A DNA stretch of 35,424 bases. Origin: Caulobacter sp. (GTDB lineage: Bacteria > Pseudomonadota > Alphaproteobacteria > Caulobacterales > Caulobacteraceae). Location of the stretch: positions 1 through 35,424 of the forward strand of contig JAQGIK010000086.1 of assembly GCA_028291265.1 (NCBI GenBank), in the 5' to 3' direction. The notes under the pieces were generated by a model. The model worked only from the letters and a program-made list of their open reading frames with translations, ran no database searches and had not been told where the DNA came from. Both the position numbers and the translations under genes were made by a program. This document shows, one piece after another, positions 1 through 7,725 of this stretch (positions are counted from its first letter, which is position 1; each line of letters opens with the position of its first letter).

Positions 1-449
1 ACCGTTCGCACGTCGGCGACCCCGTCGCCATCGGTGTCGCGCAGAAGCGTGATGCGATTGGCACTCGGCACGCCGGCGCCCGCCCCCTTCATCACCATCT
101 TCATGACCGCGCCCTTGATGCCCTTGCCGTCCTCAGGCTTGGGCGGGGCGTTGGTCTCGGCCACCAGCACGTCGCCGTTGGGCAGCGCCAGCAGCCAGCG
201 AGGGTGGTCGAGCCCCTCGGCGAAGGCGGCGACCTTGAGGCCGGGCGCGGGCGTCGGCATGGCGCCGGCCGGCCAGCCGACCGCGTCGGCCACCTTGACG
301 GTCGGGATCAGAAGTTTGACCGGCGAGGGCAGCCGGGGATCGGGGCCCATGCCCGCCTCGACGGGCAGGCGGGCGGTCTCGCCGCACGCTGCGAGCGCCA
401 GGGCGCACCCGCTGGCGAGGACGCCGAGGCGAAGGGAGGCATAGGTCAT
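1..449 (-). CDS. Sorbosone dehydrogenase-like lipoprotein (partial, 3' end outside window)
   Basis: Only the first 149 codons are visible; the gene runs off the left edge. The protein starts with a short hydrophobic signal ending in a lipobox L-A-A-C with Cys22 as the likely lipidation site, so it is predicted to be a lipoprotein. The rest (for example FAEGLDHPRWLLALPNGDVL near residues 77-96 and LLRDTDGDGVADVRT near the cut end) resembles the N-terminus of PQQ-dependent sugar/L-sorbosone dehydrogenase-type beta-propellers. Those proteins oxidise sugars in the periplasm, but the substrate cannot be judged from this fragment. It lies 66 bp downstream of lysC on the same strand, and I see no functional link between the two. 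Confidence 0.75.
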   Translation of the reverse strand, partial: MTYASLRLGVLASGCALALAACGETARLPVEAGMGPDPRLPSPVKLLIPTVKVADAVGWPAGAMPTPAPGLKVAAFAEGLDHPRWLLALPNGDVLVAETNAPPKPEDGKGIKGAVMKMVMKGAGAGVPSANRITLLRDTDGDGVADVRT

Positions 450-515
450 GGGCTGGCTCCGACGGGCTTTTCCGCCCGCGTGATCAAAACCCGGCCGCGG
501 CGGCGTAGGTTCCGG

Positions 516-1763
516 CTAGAGCTGGTCCAGCCCGTAGGCGGCGTGAAGGGCGCGCACGGCCAGTTCGGTATAGGCGCTGTCGATCAGCACGCTGATCTTG
601 ATCTCGGAGGTCGAAATCACATGGATGTTGACGCCCTTCTCTGCCAGCGCCTTGAACATCGACTGGGCGACGCCGGCGTGGCTGCGCATGCCGACCCCGA
701 TCACCGAGACCTTGGCGACGTCCTCGTCCAGCACCGCGCCCTCGAAGCCGAGTTCGCCCTGCAGGCCGTTGACCACCTCCATCGCCCGGCCGCCGTCACG
801 CTTGCCGACGGTGAATTCCATGTTGGCGGTGTCGGCCGTCCGGGCGTGGGCCTGGACGATCATGTCGACGTTGACGTTGGCGTCGGCGAGCGCCCCGAAG
901 ATGCGCGAGCTGACGCCCGGATGGTCGGGCAGGCCGAACAGGGTGACCTTGGCCTCGTCGCGGCTGTAGGCCACGCCGCTCACGATCCGCTTTTCCACGA
1001 TATTCTCCTCGTCGCACAGGATGGTGCCCTGGCCGGGCGCCTCTCCGGGCTCGACAAAACTCGACAGCACCCGCACCGGCACCCGGTGGGCCATGGCCAT
1101 CTCGACCGACCGGGTCTGCAGCACCTTGGCCCCCAGCGAGGCCATCTCCAGCATCTCCTCGTAGGAGATGCGGGCCAGGCGGCGGGCCTTGCTCTCGATG
1201 CGGGGGTCGGTGGTGTAGACGCCGTCCACGTCCGTGTAGATATCACAGGCGGCGTTCAGGGCGGCGGCGATGGCCACGGCGCTGGTGTCCGAACCACCCC
1301 GGCCCAAGGTCGCCAGCCGGCCGTCGCGGGTCACGCCCTGGAAGCCGGCGATGACGGCGATCTCGCCCGAATCCATGGCCGCGCCCAGCGCCTCGCCGTT
1401 GATCTCGTCGATGCGCGCCCGGCCGTGGGCGTCGTCGGCGATGATCGGGATCTGCCAGCCCATCCAGGACCGGGCCCGCAGGCCCATGTTGCGCAGGGTC
1501 ATGGCCAGCAGGCCGGCGGTCACCTGTTCGCCGCTGGCCACCACCACGTCGTATTCGTCGTCGGAGGGCGCGATGCCTTGCGCCGCGGCGCCGGCCCCGT
1601 CGGTCCAGGCGACCAGTTCGTTGGTCTTGCCGGCCATGGCCGAGACGACCACGGCCACGGGCTTGCCGGTCGCTGCCTCGGCGGCCACCAGCCGGCCGAC
1701 GCGGCGGATGCGCTCCAAGTCGGCCACCGAGGTGCCGCCGAACTTCATGACCAGCCGTGACAA
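516..1763 (-). CDS. lysC: Aspartate kinase
   Basis: Aspartokinase phosphorylates L-aspartate, the first step towards lysine, threonine, methionine and diaminopimelate. The N-terminus has the hallmark kinase motif KFGGTSVAD (residues 7-15). Two C-terminal ACT domains follow, roughly residues 265-340 and 345-415, which usually bind lysine/threonine for feedback control. I chose the TTG at 1763 (MSRLVMKFGG), giving 415 aa, because a GGGGA sequence lies 7 bases upstream and the N-terminus matches the family. A TTG at 1781 has no ribosome site, and an ATG at 1748 would start directly at MKFGG. It is divergent from ubiG with a 169-bp gap. Confidence 0.95.
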   Translation of the reverse strand: MSRLVMKFGGTSVADLERIRRVGRLVAAEAATGKPVAVVVSAMAGKTNELVAWTDGAGAAAQGIAPSDDEYDVVVASGEQVTAGLLAMTLRNMGLRARSWMGWQIPIIADDAHGRARIDEINGEALGAAMDSGEIAVIAGFQGVTRDGRLATLGRGGSDTSAVAIAAALNAACDIYTDVDGVYTTDPRIESKARRLARISYEEMLEMASLGAKVLQTRSVEMAMAHRVPVRVLSSFVEPGEAPGQGTILCDEENIVEKRIVSGVAYSRDEAKVTLFGLPDHPGVSSRIFGALADANVNVDMIVQAHARTADTANMEFTVGKRDGGRAMEVVNGLQGELGFEGAVLDEDVAKVSVIGVGMRSHAGVAQSMFKALAEKGVNIHVISTSEIKISVLIDSAYTELAVRALHAAYGLDQL

Positions 1764-1932
1764 GCCGAAATCCCCGAACAACGAGACAATTCTTGCCCCG
1801 CGCGCCGGCGAAATCTCACAGGTCGCGCAAGGACCCGCCTTCTAGCGAGCGGAACGCGGCGCCGCAATGCGCGGGCGGTCAATTTGCCATGCAGACGGGA
1901 CAAGGGCCGCGCCGCGCACTATCTAAGAGCCT

Positions 1933-2691
1933 ATGGACAGCGTCGCCCCCACCCTGACCCACAGCATCGATCCCGAAGACGTCGAGCGCTTCAGCCGCAT
2001 CGCCGCCGAATGGTGGGACCCCAAGGGCAAGTTCGCCCCGCTGCACAAGTTCAACCCGGTCCGGCTGTCCTTCATCCGCGACCTGGCCCTGAGCCATTTT
2101 GGTCGCGATACCTGCTCGCGCCGGCCGTTCGAGGGGCTGAAACTGCTCGACATCGGCTGCGGCGGCGGCCTGCTCAGCGAGCCGATGAGCCGGCTGGGCT
2201 TCAAGGTCATGGGCGTCGACGCCTCGCCCCGCAACATCGGCACGGCCAGCGCCCACGCGGCCGAACAGGGCCTGAAGATCGACTACCGCGCCAGCACCGC
2301 CGAACAGCTGGAGGCCGACGGGGCCGGCCCCTTCGACGTCATCCTCAACATGGAGGTCATCGAGCATGTCGCCGACCCCGGCGAGTTCCTGCGCACCTGC
2401 GCCCGGCTGCTGGCCCCCGACGGCGTGATGATCGTCGCCACCCTCAACCGCACCTTCAAGGCCCTGGCGCTGGCGAAAGTCGGGGCCGAATACATCCTGC
2501 GCTGGGTCCCGGCCGGCACCCACGACTGGAACAAGTTCCTCAAGCCCGAGGAACTGCGCGGCTTCCTCGAAGGCCATCCCTTCGACATCGAGGGGCCCTT
2601 CGGCGTCACCTACAACCCGCTGACCGGCCGCTGGGACCGCTCCTGCGACAGCGACATCAACTACATGATGACGGTGAAGCGCCCCTCTTGA
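1933..2691 (+). CDS. ubiG: Ubiquinone biosynthesis O-methyltransferase UbiG
   Basis: This SAM-dependent O-methyltransferase catalyses both O-methylation steps of ubiquinone synthesis. The 252-aa length is usual for the family. The N-terminal block with [20 protein letters not shown] (residues 20-39) is typical of UbiG, and the glycine-rich SAM-binding motif [10 protein letters not shown], lies at residues 71-79. A second conserved segment, [16 protein letters not shown], corresponds to motif II. The gene stands alone, divergent from lysC and convergent with the DUF1178 gene. A weak AAGAG lies just upstream of the ATG. Confidence 0.94.
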   Translation: MDSVAPTLTHSIDPEDVERFSRIAAEWWDPKGKFAPLHKFNPVRLSFIRDLALSHFGRDTCSRRPFEGLKLLDIGCGGGLLSEPMSRLGFKVMGVDASPRNIGTASAHAAEQGLKIDYRASTAEQLEADGAGPFDVILNMEVIEHVADPGEFLRTCARLLAPDGVMIVATLNRTFKALALAKVGAEYILRWVPAGTHDWNKFLKPEELRGFLEGHPFDIEGPFGVTYNPLTGRWDRSCDSDINYMMTVKRPS

Positions 2692-2793
2692 GGCTGGGCA
2701 GTGTGACCTCCGTCACGGCGTCGCGTTTGCTCGCGCGCCATTCTTCGTGGTCGAAGGAAACAAGGCGAAACCGAACCCGGGGGCCCTCCCCCC

Positions 2794-3225
2794 CTAGTTC
2801 AACTCTTCCTTCTTCAGGGGTGCGGGTGGCAAGGGGGCCACGCGCACCCCGTCCTCGATCAGGGCGGCAGCCTCTTTCGGTGAGGCTTCGCCGTAGATGC
2901 CGCGCTCTTCCGACTTGCCCTCGTGGATGGCCCGGGCCTCCTTGGCGAAGGTGTCGCCGACGTAGTCGAAATTGTCCTCGACGTGGGTGCGGACGGCCTG
3001 CTGGGCCTGCATCATCATATCGCGCATCTGTGGCGCGAGATCGGGCGAGCCCTGCCGCTTCGTGCCGGACACGGCCGGCGACATGATCTGCTTCCTCACC
3101 TCGGCCACGCCGCAGACCGGGCAGTCGACCAGGCCTCGCCCCGACTGGTCGTCATAGTCGGACGAGGACCCGAACCAGCCTTCGAACTCATGGCCGGCGT
3201 CACATACGAGGGCGTATTTGATCAT
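2794..3225 (-). CDS. DUF1178 family protein
   Basis: This 143-aa protein of unknown function starts [21 protein letters not shown] and has a zinc-ribbon-like pattern: Cys8, His12, then a CPVC pair at Cys35/Cys38. This N-terminal arrangement is the hallmark of the DUF1178 family of alpha- and betaproteobacteria. The middle and C-terminal parts are charged and probably helical. Its ATG overlaps the stop of the upstream nitrilase-family gene by 4 bp, so it is the last gene of a grxC-hydrolase-DUF1178 cluster and is translationally coupled to it. A metal- or RNA-binding role would be only a guess. Confidence 0.9.
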   Translation of the reverse strand: MIKYALVCDAGHEFEGWFGSSSDYDDQSGRGLVDCPVCGVAEVRKQIMSPAVSGTKRQGSPDLAPQMRDMMMQAQQAVRTHVEDNFDYVGDTFAKEARAIHEGKSEERGIYGEASPKEAAALIEDGVRVAPLPPAPLKKEELN

Positions 3226-4049
3226 ACCGAGGGGCCGGTGAAGGCGCGGGCGTTCTTCAGGGCCGGGATGGCGGCGCGGGCCTGGTCGGCCAGGGCCGGA
3301 TCGATGTCGACCAGCAGCACGCCCGGCTCGTCATTGTCGAGCTGGCCGAGGATCTCGCCCCAGGGTCCGATGGCGATGGAGTGGCCCCAGGTGCCGCGGC
3401 CGTCCTCGTGGAAGCCGCCCTGGGCCGCGGCCAGGATGAAGCTGCCGGTCTCGATGGCGCGGGCGCGGAGCAGGATCTCCCAATGCGCCTCGCCGGTCGG
3501 CCGGGTGAAGGCGGCCGGCACGGTGATCACCTTGACCCCCGCCGTGGCCAAGGCCCGGTAGACGGCCGGAAACCGCATGTCGTAGCAGATGGTCAGGCCC
3601 AGCGGCCCGAAGGGCGTCTTCGCCGCCACGCACCTGTCGCCGGGCGTGTAGACCTCGGACTCCCGCGCCGTCTCGCCGGTCGGCAGGTCGACGTCGAACA
3701 TGTGCAGCTTGTCGTAGGTGGCGACCACCGCGCCGTCCGGCCCGATCAGCATCTGGCGGTTGGCCGCCTGGCCATCCTCGCGCAGCACCAGGGCCGAGCC
3801 GATCGACAGCCAGACGCCCAGCTCCCTGGCCAGCAGGCGCAGGCCCAGAACCACAACGTCCTCGTCCGGACCTTTCAGGGCCGGAAGCAGGGTGGCGCGG
3901 TCCTTCTGCAGGACGTTGGTCCCCTCAGGGGTGACGATGAGTTGCGCCCCGCCCGCCGCCGCCCGACGGATCAGCGGCGCGACATGGGCCAGCGCGGCCT
4001 CGTGGGTGGCCGGGGTGCGGGTCTGGACCAGGGCGGCGCGAAAGCTCAT
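3222..4049 (-). CDS. Carbon-nitrogen hydrolase (nitrilase superfamily, Nit-like)
   Basis: This 275-aa cytosolic amidase-type hydrolase carries the complete Glu-Lys-Cys catalytic triad: Glu42 in VTPEGTN, Lys114 in [12 protein letters not shown] and Cys155 in [10 protein letters not shown]. The overall sequence fits the Nit1/Nit2-like branch. Members of that branch hydrolyse deaminated glutathione or omega-amides such as alpha-ketoglutaramate, which suits its position next to a glutaredoxin. The substrate is inferred from family and neighbours only. It overlaps grxC upstream and the DUF1178 gene downstream by 4 bp each, indicating one translationally coupled operon. Confidence 0.92.
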   Translation of the reverse strand: MSFRAALVQTRTPATHEAALAHVAPLIRRAAAGGAQLIVTPEGTNVLQKDRATLLPALKGPDEDVVVLGLRLLARELGVWLSIGSALVLREDGQAANRQMLIGPDGAVVATYDKLHMFDVDLPTGETARESEVYTPGDRCVAAKTPFGPLGLTICYDMRFPAVYRALATAGVKVITVPAAFTRPTGEAHWEILLRARAIETGSFILAAAQGGFHEDGRGTWGHSIAIGPWGEILGQLDNDEPGVLLVDIDPALADQARAAIPALKNARAFTGPSV

Positions 4050-4300
4050 CCGTGCAGCATCTCGTCCAGCTTGCCGGCGCGGTCGAGCGCCATCATCTCG
4101 TCGCAGCCGCCGATGTGTTTTCCGTCGATGAAGATCTGCGGGAAGGTCGAGCGGCCCGACTTCTCCATCATCTCCTGACGCGCCCTGGGGTCCATCCCGG
4201 CTTCGATCTCCTCGAAGACGACGTCCTTCTCGTTGAGCAGGCTGACGGCGCGGCTGCAGTAGCCACAGAAGGGACGGGTGTAGATAACGACTTCGGCCAT
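4046..4300 (-). CDS. grxC: Glutaredoxin 3
   Basis: This 84-aa dithiol glutaredoxin reduces protein disulfides and mixed glutathione disulfides using glutathione. The active site is Cys12-Gly-Tyr-Cys15 rather than the more common CPYC. The cis-proline segment TFPQIFIDGKHIGGCDE is intact and carries the glutathione-binding residues. A strong GGAGG lies 5 bases before the ATG. The gene is followed by the 4-bp-overlapping nitrilase-family hydrolase and lies about 30 bp downstream of comF, so all four minus-strand genes could be one transcript. Confidence 0.94.
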   Translation of the reverse strand: MAEVVIYTRPFCGYCSRAVSLLNEKDVVFEEIEAGMDPRARQEMMEKSGRSTFPQIFIDGKHIGGCDEMMALDRAGKLDEMLHG

Positions 4301-4329
4301 AGGGCCTCCATTAAGGAACTTTTCGCCGG

Positions 4330-5100
4330 TTATGTAGTCTTCAGCGCCCTCGATTTCACCCGGGCGATCACCAGCAGGGAGACGTCGGCGGCCCCGGCGG
4401 CCTTGAGGGCCCGGGCGCAGGCGTCGGCGGTGGCGCCGGTGGTCAGGACGTCGTCGACCAACAGGATGCGCCGGCCCTCGATCAGGCGCCGGCGCGCTTC
4501 CGGAACGGCGAAGGCGCCGGCCACGTTCCGCCGCCGCCCCGAGGCGGTGCGCCCGCCTTGGGTGGCGGTGTCGCGCGGCCGGGTCAGGGCGTCAGGCAGA
4601 TAGGCCAGGCCGGTGTCGGCCGACAGCCGCCGCGCCACCTCGGCGGCCTGGTTGTAGCGCCGCGACAGCAGCCGCCAGCGGTGCAGCGGCACGGGAACGA
4701 GGGCGTCGGCCCCGGCGATCAGCTCCCGCCCGGCCCGCGACAGCCAGCGGGCGAACAGCGGGGCCAGGTCGGTGCGATCGGCGTGCTTGAGCTGCAGGAT
4801 CGGCTCGCGGCTGTGCTCGTCGTAGAGGCAGGCGGCCCGCGCCCGCCCGAAGACATGGGGTTTGGCCTCGCAGGCGGGGCAGCGGCCGATCATTTCGTAC
4901 TCGGCCGGCATGCCGCAGCCGTCGCAGGCCGGCTCCTCGATGAAGACGATCCGGCTCCAGGTCTCGGCCGGGATGCCGCCCGACTGGGCCGCCGAGCCGT
5001 CCAGCGCCGTCGACGGCAGAATGAGGTCGAGCGCCCGGCGGCCGAATGCGCTAAGGGCGGGACCGGGCCGCCACCTTGCCTTCGGACCTTCCACCGTCAT
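4330..5100 (-). CDS. comF: ComF family phosphoribosyltransferase-like protein
   Basis: This 256-aa ComF/GntX-type protein has a double zinc-finger N-terminus (Cys59, Cys62, Cys74, Cys77) and a C-terminal phosphoribosyltransferase fold. The PRPP-binding loop RRILLVDDVLTTGAT is clear. ComF helps natural transformation in competent bacteria; in many proteobacteria the role is undefined. The ATG at 5100 shares a CATG with the start codon of the divergent methyltransferase gene. A GTG two codons further in is an alternative start. A longer open frame upstream lies over the methyltransferase gene and is not part of comF. Confidence 0.9.
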   Translation of the reverse strand: MTVEGPKARWRPGPALSAFGRRALDLILPSTALDGSAAQSGGIPAETWSRIVFIEEPACDGCGMPAEYEMIGRCPACEAKPHVFGRARAACLYDEHSREPILQLKHADRTDLAPLFARWLSRAGRELIAGADALVPVPLHRWRLLSRRYNQAAEVARRLSADTGLAYLPDALTRPRDTATQGGRTASGRRRNVAGAFAVPEARRRLIEGRRILLVDDVLTTGATADACARALKAAGAADVSLLVIARVKSRALKTT

Positions 5101-6013
5101 GACCGCCCCGCCTGTCCTGTTCGACCGCGCCCTGCACCGCCGGCGCCTGGACCGCGCCGCCGCCGGTTTCGACACCGCCGGTTTCCTCAAGGCCCGCGCC
5201 GCCGCCGACGCCGTCGACCGCCTGGACGCCATCTTGCGCAGGTTTCCGCTGGCCGTCGACCTGGGGGCCCGCAGCGGCGCCTTCGCCCAGGCCCTCAAGG
5301 ACAGCGACGCGGCGGCGAAGATCGACACCTTGATCGAGACCGACCTCTCCGCGGCCATGCTGGCGGGCCGGCCAGGCCCGCGCCTTGTCGTCGACGAGGA
5401 GCGCCTGCCGTTCGCGCCCGAAAGCCTCGACCTCGTCGTCTCGACCCTGGCCCTGCACTGGACCAACGACCTGGTCGGCGCCCTGGTGCAGATCCGCCGG
5501 GCGCTGAAGCCCGACGGCCTGTTCATCGGCGCCTTTCTCGGCGGCGCCACCCTGACCGAACTGCGCCAGTGCCTGCTGGAGGCCGAGAGCGAAATCAGCG
5601 GCGGCGCCCACCAGCGCGTCTCGCCCTTCGCCGACGGCTTCGACGGCGCCGGCCTCTTGCAGCGGGCCGGCTTCGCCCTGCCGGTCAGCGATGTCGACCG
5701 GGTGACGGTGCGCTACGCCCATCCCCTGTCGCTGCTGAAGGACCTGCGGGCCATGGGCGAGACCAGCGTGCTGGCCGACCGCTCGCGCAAGCCGCTCGGC
5801 CGCAAGGTGCTGTTCCGCGCCCTCGACCTCTACCAGCAGCGCTTCGCCCAGGCCGACGGCAAGGTCGCCGCCACCTTCGAGATCATCACCGTCACCGGCT
5901 GGGCGCCGCACGAAAGCCAGCAGAAGCCGCTGAAGCCCGGCAGCGCCAAGGCGCGGCTGGCCGATGCCTTGAAGACGACGGAGCGCAGTGCTGGGGAAAA
6001 GCCCGGAGGCTGA
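5099..6013 (+). CDS. SAM-dependent methyltransferase, NDUFAF5/BioC-like
   Basis: This 304-aa class I methyltransferase starts MTAPPVLFDRALHRRRLDRA, the typical beginning of the alphaproteobacterial homologues of the mitochondrial complex I assembly factor NDUFAF5. SAM motif I is VDLGARSGA at residues 53-61, and LDLVVSTLALHWTNDL is the post-II region. NDUFAF5 itself hydroxylates an arginine of a complex I subunit, so activity here is inferred. The ATG at 5099 overlaps the comF start within one CATG. The last codons (GEKPGG, stop) lie in a 20-bp sequence that is duplicated 196 bp downstream, on the far side of a palindromic repeat. Confidence 0.88.
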   Translation: MTAPPVLFDRALHRRRLDRAAAGFDTAGFLKARAAADAVDRLDAILRRFPLAVDLGARSGAFAQALKDSDAAAKIDTLIETDLSAAMLAGRPGPRLVVDEERLPFAPESLDLVVSTLALHWTNDLVGALVQIRRALKPDGLFIGAFLGGATLTELRQCLLEAESEISGGAHQRVSPFADGFDGAGLLQRAGFALPVSDVDRVTVRYAHPLSLLKDLRAMGETSVLADRSRKPLGRKVLFRALDLYQQRFAQADGKVAATFEIITVTGWAPHESQQKPLKPGSAKARLADALKTTERSAGEKPGG

Positions 6014-6207
6014 CCCACTCCCTACCGCTCATCCCGGCGAATGCCGGGACCCATCCGCGTGATCTCGCTGTTGCCGAACTAGAGCCCGTCCGGGGTTTGG
6101 CAAGCATGGGCGGAGGGCCAGCCGGAAGCGCCGGCGCCCAGGCGGATGGGTCCCGGCATTCGCCGGGATGAGCGGAATTTTAGGAGTTGGGGAAAAGCCC
6201 GGAGGCT
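5992..6207. repeat. Palindromic intergenic repeat flanked by a 20-bp direct duplication
   Basis: Two perfectly complementary 34-bp arms lie at 6025-6058 and 6142-6175 around an 83-bp middle. They contain the CCCGGCGAATGCCGGGA core that is scattered through many proteobacterial genomes (when translated by mistake it gives an 'IPANAGTHP' peptide). An exact 20-bp direct repeat flanks the unit at 5992-6011 and 6188-6207. The left copy is the 3' end of the methyltransferase gene, and the right copy repeats the same last codons followed by a TAG. The unit has no coding capacity and resembles a MITE or REP-like element. It separates convergent genes and could also act as a two-way terminator. Confidence 0.85.
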
Positions 6208-6210
6208 AGG

Positions 6211-6453
6211 CTAGATCGCCGCGTCGATGGCGGCCGAGACGGCGTCCATGATGCCGGTGGTCTTGTTGCCGAAGGCCGTCACCGAGGTGACGATGACCAG
6301 GAAGATCAGGCTGGCGATCAGGCCGTATTCGATGGCGGTGGCGCCGCTCTCGTGGGCCCAGAAGGCTTTCAGACGAAGTCGCAGAGCCAGGCGACCAGCG
6401 GGGCGTCCGCTGGCGGCATCGGGTAGTCCGCGAGTTGCTGGGGTTTTACCCAC
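6211..6453 (-). CDS. Flp/Fap-type pilin-like protein, start uncertain
   Basis: The last 53 residues are a typical Flp type IVb prepilin. The HESG/ATAIEYG sequence is a prepilin-peptidase site with the conserved Glu-Tyr, followed by a hydrophobic helix (GLIASLIFLVIVTSVTAFG) and a short tail. The start is odd. Around the expected position only CTG codons are found, the nearest at 6372 overlapping the mutT stop. The coordinates use a GTG at 6453 with GAGG 7 bases upstream, which would give a 37-residue leader and overlap mutT by 85 bp. No other tad/pilus genes are nearby. It may be functional or a remnant joined to the end of mutT. Confidence 0.6.
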   Translation of the reverse strand: MGKTPATRGLPDAASGRPAGRLALRLRLKAFWAHESGATAIEYGLIASLIFLVIVTSVTAFGNKTTGIMDAVSAAIDAAI

Positions 6454-6770
6454 GCCAGAGCCTCATGTTCCATCGCCGTGACGACCCCGTCCCAGCGTCT
6501 CAGCAGGTAGAGTGGCATAAGTAGGTGAAACGAATCATAACCGTGGGACGCGAAAACGAAGGGGGCCAGGCAGGCCGCCTTCACATCGATGTCGAGCTCC
6601 TCTTTCAGCTCGCGGATGATGCACTCCTCGGGCGTCTCGCCGGCCTCGACCTAGCCGACCGGAAACTCCCACATCCCGGCCAGTTGCTTGCCCTGCGGCC
6701 GCCGGCAGATCAGCACCCGGCCGTCGGCATCGATGAGGGCGGCGGCGGCGACGAGGACGGTCGGTTTCAT
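6369..6770 (-). pseudogene. mutT: MutT/Nudix 8-oxo-dGTP diphosphatase with in-frame amber codon
   Basis: Read from the ATG at 6770, the frame gives a full-length MutT-type Nudix hydrolase of 133 codons. It starts MKPTVLVAAAALIDADG, contains RRPQGKQLAGMWEFPVG and ends with the typical DYPMPPADAPLVAWL tail. Codon 40 is TAG (6653-6651), exactly where the Nudix box normally has Lys in G-K-VEAGE. The rest of the box (ETPEECIIRELKEELDI) is intact, so one A-to-T change (AAG to TAG) explains the break. Intact MutT removes 8-oxo-dGTP and prevents A:T to C:G mutations. It could be a true nonsense mutation, a suppressed amber or a sequencing error. The fragment after the stop could restart only at an ATG near 6584. 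Confidence 0.8.
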
Positions 6771-6873
6771 GGGTTCTGCACCTAACAGCCCCATTTGCGC
6801 CACGCCAGAACATCAGGAGGCGACAGGGGCGCATCGTCTGGTATGGAGGCGCCAACCACAGGGAGCTATCCAG

Positions 6874-7725
6874 ATGACACAGCTGAGCCTCACCCGCTGG
6901 AACATCGCCTTCGGCGGCGGCGCGCCGCTGGTCGTCATCGCCGGCCTCAATGTGATCGAGGACCTGCCGCTGGCGCTGAACACGGCCAGGACCCTGAAGG
7001 CCATCTGCGGCGACCTCGGTCTGCCCTATGTGTTCAAGGCGAGCTACGACAAGGCCAACCGCTCCTCGCTGAAGAGCTACCGCGGTCCGGGCCTCGAAAA
7101 GGGCCTCGAAATCCTCGCCGAGGTGAAGGCGCAGGTAAACGTGCCGATCGCCACCGACATCCACACCCCCGAGGAATGTGAGCCCGTCGCCGCCGTCGCC
7201 GACCTGGTGCAGATCCCCGCCTTCCTGTGCCGCCAGACCGACCTGGTTGTCGCCGCCGCCCGCGCCACCCAAGCCGCCGGCGGCCTGCTGCATGTGAAGA
7301 AGGGCCAGTTCCTCGCCCCTTGGGACTGCAAGAACATCCTCGACAAGGTCAAGGAAGCCACCGGCGGCGCCGACATGACCCTCCTCTGCGAGCGCGGCAA
7401 TTCCTTCGGCTACAACAACCTGATCGTCGACATGCTGGGCATCGGCGAGATGAAGAAGCTGGGCGTGCCGGTGACCATCGACGCCACCCACGCCGTGCAG
7501 CTGCCCGGCGCCGACCCGCGCACAGGCGGGGCCTCGACCGGCGGCCGCCGCGACGGCGTGTCGATCATCGCCAAGGCGGCGGTGGCCGCAGGCGCCGACG
7601 GCGTGTTTCTGGAATTCCACCCCGACCCGGACAAGGCCCTCTGCGATCCGCTCAGCTGCCTGCCGCTGGACGGGGCGGCGGCGCTGCTGAAGACCCTGAA
7701 GGGCATCCACGAGCTTGTGAACTAG
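6874..7725 (+). CDS. kdsA: 3-deoxy-8-phosphooctulonate (KDO-8-phosphate) synthase
   Basis: KdsA condenses phosphoenolpyruvate with arabinose 5-phosphate to make KDO-8-phosphate for the lipopolysaccharide inner core. The protein is 283 aa. The segment IAGLNVIED places Asn26 where metal-dependent enzymes have Cys, so this is the metal-independent, E. coli-like class. Conserved blocks include KASYDKANRSS, LLHVKKGQF, LLCERGNSFGYNN, THAVQLPG and FLEFHPDPDKA. The ATG at 6874 has GGGAG 8 bases upstream. It is divergent from mutT and convergent with argJ; its TAG overlaps the argJ stop in one CTAG. Confidence 0.94.
   Translation: MTQLSLTRWNIAFGGGAPLVVIAGLNVIEDLPLALNTARTLKAICGDLGLPYVFKASYDKANRSSLKSYRGPGLEKGLEILAEVKAQVNVPIATDIHTPEECEPVAAVADLVQIPAFLCRQTDLVVAAARATQAAGGLLHVKKGQFLAPWDCKNILDKVKEATGGADMTLLCERGNSFGYNNLIVDMLGIGEMKKLGVPVTIDATHAVQLPGADPRTGGASTGGRRDGVSIIAKAAVAAGADGVFLEFHPDPDKALCDPLSCLPLDGAAALLKTLKGIHELVN

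Noticed and set aside
2703..2716. Terminator between ubiG and the DUF1178 gene
   Set aside because: Only a 5-bp stem (GTGAC/GTCAC) without a T-run; too weak to call.
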